A stretch of DNA of 32,953 bases, taken from positions 1-32,953 of the forward strand of contig CAZKFA010000021.1 in NCBI GenBank assembly GCA_964551925.1, given 5' to 3'. The DNA comes from CAZKFA01 sp964551925. GTDB lineage: Bacteria > Cyanobacteriota > Vampirovibrionia > LMEP-6097. Of the stretch, positions 30,893-32,953 are shown piece by piece. Below the pieces are notes generated by a model. That model had not been told where the DNA came from. It searched no databases and saw nothing but the letters and a program-made list of their open reading frames with translations. Numbering within the stretch: position 1 is the first letter of the stretch; each line of letters begins with the position of its first letter. The translations under genes were made by a program, and so were the position numbers.

Positions 30893-31512
30893 TATTTGTT
30901 TCTCCTAAACATTGCACTGACACTCTGTCTACCAATATTCTGAATTATAGGCGTAGCTAAACGATAGTTCAAATAATCATAATCTCGCTTGCGAGCTTGA
31001 TTTGCTAGTTGCGACAACCCTATAGTTCCACTATAGGGTTGTTGATAATGATTAACGTAAGCAACTTTTTGCTCTTGCCTATCATCAATTTTGTAAGCTT
31101 GCTGAGTGGTATTAGAAGTATGCGGCAGAATATCTAAGACTTGCATATTAGCAATTTGCCAGTTTTCAATTTCGCTCTGTAATTTATGTAAGCGTTCTTG
31201 CACATTGCCTGATTGCTTGACACCAAATACCGCTATCTCTAGTCGCTCCAATCTAAGACCAGGATTCTCACGATCAAACTTCTGGTTAGGATAGAGCAAG
31301 TGCTCAAGCTGATCCAAAGCCGGATAGCGAGACTGTTTAGAAGCAAGAACTCTAACATCAGGATAGACATTATAAGTACGCCCAGTAAATATTCGTGGAC
31401 TAGGTTCACTGGTAAAATGATTCACTGGTTGCAATTCTTGTTCTTGATAAGCCTTAACAGGAAACAGATAAAACAACTCAATCACCAAGATTAATATTAT
31501 TCTGCGATACAC
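30892..31512 (-). CDS. Exported protein with RLxRLE/FG repeat units
   Basis: The protein has 206 residues with a signal peptide (likely cleavage after VKA, about residue 20). Residues about 66-120 hold two copies of a short motif: LDQLEHLLYPNQKFDRENPG followed by RLERLEIAVFG and VQERLHKLQSEIE. Similar 'LExxxFG..y....RLxRLE..vFG' units occur in exported proteins of cyanobacterial relatives; that link is from memory. The rest is glutamine- and tyrosine-rich. It overlaps the upstream gene by 35 nt and the downstream one by 1 nt. Confidence 0.65.
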   Translation of the reverse strand: MYRRIILILVIELFYLFPVKAYQEQELQPVNHFTSEPSPRIFTGRTYNVYPDVRVLASKQSRYPALDQLEHLLYPNQKFDRENPGLRLERLEIAVFGVKQSGNVQERLHKLQSEIENWQIANMQVLDILPHTSNTTQQAYKIDDRQEQKVAYVNHYQQPYSGTIGLSQLANQARKRDYDYLNYRLATPIIQNIGRQSVSAMFRRNK

Positions 31513-32644
31513 AATTATTCTCCTTCTTAATATTGATACTGATCTTAAATACTCCTTTACGAGAAGCTATAACAAGGTCTGTAAGACCGTTCTGAGCCGT
31601 AGTTGACAGCACAAACGAACGCAAGAATTGGGGGTCTGAAATTGAATGCAAGTGATCTAAATTAAATAAACTTACATCACCCGCAAGCACATATTGATTA
31701 ATTGCCTCTGGCAAAGTTACAACCACAGACCGCTGCAAACCAAGTTCAATCACTTGATCATAAATCTTCGAGCGACTAAACCCTGGATTACAAATCAAAT
31801 CTTCAGCAATATTAGTCGCAAGTAAATGCAGATGATAAACCCCTCTGGCAGTAGCCACGCTCAAATCAGCTTCACCACTATCTTTTAAACCATGCACGGC
31901 AAGAATAGTTTGTTTGTCTTCAGCATCCAAACCAGACAAAATATAAACTTTGGCTAATTTATCATCAGTAAGAATAACTGGTCCCTTAATCAAAGTCCCT
32001 AAATCAATAATTGAAATACGTCCTCGACTGATTTTTAGATTGTATTGATCCGAAGCCGCCTGCTTCGTATAATTAACAGATTGGCTTTCAATAGAATCTT
32101 GATGCCAAAGATTAGTAACTTGCTGTACCGCTTCAACCCCACAAAGCCTTACTAGATGCTGCTTTGCACTATTATGTTTTTGGATTATATTTTCATTACG
32201 ATTTGGTCGCGGCTGATAGTAATCCTTGAAGCCAGCATAATTCATAGCAATATCACTCTGCAACTGCTGCAATGGTGCAGCATTATAATTAGTAAGATTA
32301 ACACCCAAGACTAGCCCCAGAAGCTTATTAGTAATTTTGTCTGACTTCGGGCACAAGCTAGGATCATTAGCTAGAGCAGCTTCTAGCAATATCTCTAGAG
32401 ACATATTATCAACTGCTTGTTGTGCTTCAATACTATTGACCTTAGTGGTTGAACTATAAGGAGTAGCCTCCCACAGAATCGCTTTAGCTAAAGGCTTAGT
32501 CACTAACTGCTGTTGTTGAAGATGAGCACTCAAAGTACGCAACTTAGGTTGCGGTAAGCCCAAAGATAATTTATGCAGATCGGCATTCTCAGCCGAACTA
32601 ACTAAGCCATAAACAAGACAACTTATTATCAGTAAGATTCGCAA
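31478..32644 (-). CDS. Exported protein with two CpaC/secretin N-terminal-like domains, tentative
   Basis: This 388-residue protein has a signal peptide (LLIISCLVYGLVSSA) and a ~180-residue helical region. Two similar beta-rich modules follow. At about 208-285: ISIIDLGTLIKGPVILTDDK...YILSG...ILAVHGLKDSGEADLSVATARGVYHLHL. At about 312-375: INQYVLAGDVSLFNLDHL, then ISDPQFLRSFVLSTTAQNGLTDLVIASRKGVFKISI. The pattern 'dlg..i..v.vsdp.ia.v...l...G.tdl.v.t..Gv..f.i' resembles the pilus-formation domain at the N-terminus of CpaC-type secretins. No secretin pore domain is present. The start is TTG 32644; TATAAT lies only 4 nt upstream on the minus strand, so the start or the box is unsure. Confidence 0.6.
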   Translation of the reverse strand: MRILLIISCLVYGLVSSAENADLHKLSLGLPQPKLRTLSAHLQQQQLVTKPLAKAILWEATPYSSTTKVNSIEAQQAVDNMSLEILLEAALANDPSLCPKSDKITNKLLGLVLGVNLTNYNAAPLQQLQSDIAMNYAGFKDYYQPRPNRNENIIQKHNSAKQHLVRLCGVEAVQQVTNLWHQDSIESQSVNYTKQAASDQYNLKISRGRISIIDLGTLIKGPVILTDDKLAKVYILSGLDAEDKQTILAVHGLKDSGEADLSVATARGVYHLHLLATNIAEDLICNPGFSRSKIYDQVIELGLQRSVVVTLPEAINQYVLAGDVSLFNLDHLHSISDPQFLRSFVLSTTAQNGLTDLVIASRKGVFKISINIKKENNCVSQNNINLGD

Positions 32645-32648
32645 CTCT

Positions 32649-32654
32649 ATTATA
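32649..32654 (-). promoter_or_regulatory. -10 box of the exported-protein operon
   Basis: A perfect TATAAT on the minus strand, 4 nt before TTG 32644. The spacing is shorter than at the other leaderless genes, so the transcript would start inside the first codons unless another box is used. Confidence 0.35.
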
Positions 32655-32713
32655 ATTACAAAAAAAACTTAATCCCAAGAGGGTCAAACGGACACCACCA
32701 GATCTAGATAATG

Positions 32714-32727
32714 CGCAGACTTCTGCG
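32714..32727. promoter_or_regulatory. Perfect palindrome CGCAGA-CT-TCTGCG
   Basis: A 6-bp perfect inverted repeat with a 2-bp centre, in the 140-bp gap between the divergent exported-protein operon and tRNA-Ser. It is GC-rich against an AT-rich background. It may be a transcription-factor site. No T run follows directly, so it is not an obvious terminator. Confidence 0.35.
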
Positions 32728-32784
32728 TGGTTTTGTAGAAAGATTTAGTGTTTTAACGGCAAAATCCATAGTACAATACCAGGT

Positions 32785-32872
32785 GGACAGATGCCAGAGC
32801 GGTTTATAGGAGCAGTCTTGAAAACTGTCGTGGGGCAACTCACCGAGGGTTCGAATCCCTCTCTGTCCGCCA
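32785..32872 (+). tRNA. tRNA-Ser (anticodon UGA), CCA encoded
   Basis: This 88-nt class II tRNA has acceptor arms GGACAGA and TCTGTCC with discriminator G. The anticodon loop CTTGAAA has anticodon TGA at 32819-32821. A long variable arm (TGGGGCAACTCACCG region) marks a serine tRNA, followed by the T-loop GGGTTCGAATCCC. The terminal CCA is encoded. TACAAT at 32772-32777 is a plausible -10 box 7 nt upstream. Confidence 0.96.
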
Positions 32873-32878
32873 TATTAT

Positions 32879-32916
32879 AAAGTAGAAGACCACCCTTTGG
32901 GTGGTCTTCTACTTTA
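32879..32916 (+). terminator. Intrinsic terminator after tRNA-Ser
   Basis: AAAGTAGAAGACCACCC (32879-32895) pairs perfectly over 17 bp with 32899-32915 around a TTT loop. The stem begins with AAA and ends with TTT, so it can work on both strands. It follows the tRNA by 6 nt. Confidence 0.85.
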
Positions 32917-32953
32917 TATACGCTGTATAGTAAGCGAATCCATGGATAAAAAA

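Noticed and set aside
1..32953. CRISPR array, IS transposase, prophage or toxin-antitoxin system
   Set aside because: No regularly spaced direct repeats, transposase motifs, phage structural genes or paired small toxin/antitoxin ORFs were seen.

Overview
The window is AT-rich and densely coded. It looks like a chromosomal piece of a Gram-negative, flagellated, peptidoglycan-walled bacterium. Evidence for this: an OstA/LptD-like outer-membrane protein and an RlpA-type wall protein; a MurE with the DNPR motif of meso-diaminopimelate ligases; a flagellar cap protein (FliD) with a small chaperone-like partner; and a secreted protein with RLxRLE/VFG-type repeats of a kind I associate with non-photosynthetic cyanobacterial relatives (Melainabacteria/Vampirovibrionia). 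That lineage guess is inference; no rRNA is present to settle it. Genes often start with TTG or GTG, and many have a -10 box only 6-9 nt before the start codon, so much of the transcription appears to be leaderless.

Layout. 47-2153 (-) is a coupled operon: a small two-TM membrane protein, lspA, rluD. 2197-3432 (+) holds a hotdog thioesterase and an orphan MalG-type ABC permease. 3559-5319 (-) is the OstA/LptD-like protein, divergent from recF and a DciA-like gene (5402-6854, +). 6864-8883 (-) is fliD plus a FliT-like partner. 9015-9788 (+) is an exported unknown protein. 9826-12354 (+) is uppS-alr-panC, overlapping end to end, facing an rlpA-like gene (-). 13060-16428 (+) is a 1,100-residue protein with an N-terminal HAD-phosphatase signature and a hydrophobic C-terminal half; murE follows it.

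17861-19685 is the least ordinary part. An orphan multi-pass membrane protein gene (-) is flanked by two unrelated near-complete inverted repeats of almost the same size (about 178 nt). After it come a TIGR01212-type radical SAM gene and a degenerate PEP-synthase-like ATP-grasp gene carrying a G8 tract (+). These run tail-to-tail into a membrane PAS sensor with no output domain and ilvD (-).

26412-26744 contains a compact promoter plus terminator unit (a possible ~55-nt RNA) and a 25-codon ORF coupled to a TrpG/PabA glutaminase gene. Then come a small exported protein (-), anmK and pyk (+), a three-gene operon of exported proteins (-), and tRNA-Ser(UGA) with a strong terminator.

Functional themes are cell-wall synthesis and recycling (uppS, alr, murE, anmK, rlpA), envelope export and processing (lspA, OstA/LptD-like, exported proteins), cofactor and amino-acid synthesis (panC, ilvD, trpG/pabA), and housekeeping. 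I do not see a defence island, phage, IS transposase or CRISPR array. The best candidates for undescribed biology are the HAD/membrane protein with its smaller possible relative, the twin hairpin elements around that relative, the degenerate ATP-grasp protein with its G8 tract, and the coupled microprotein before trpG/pabA.
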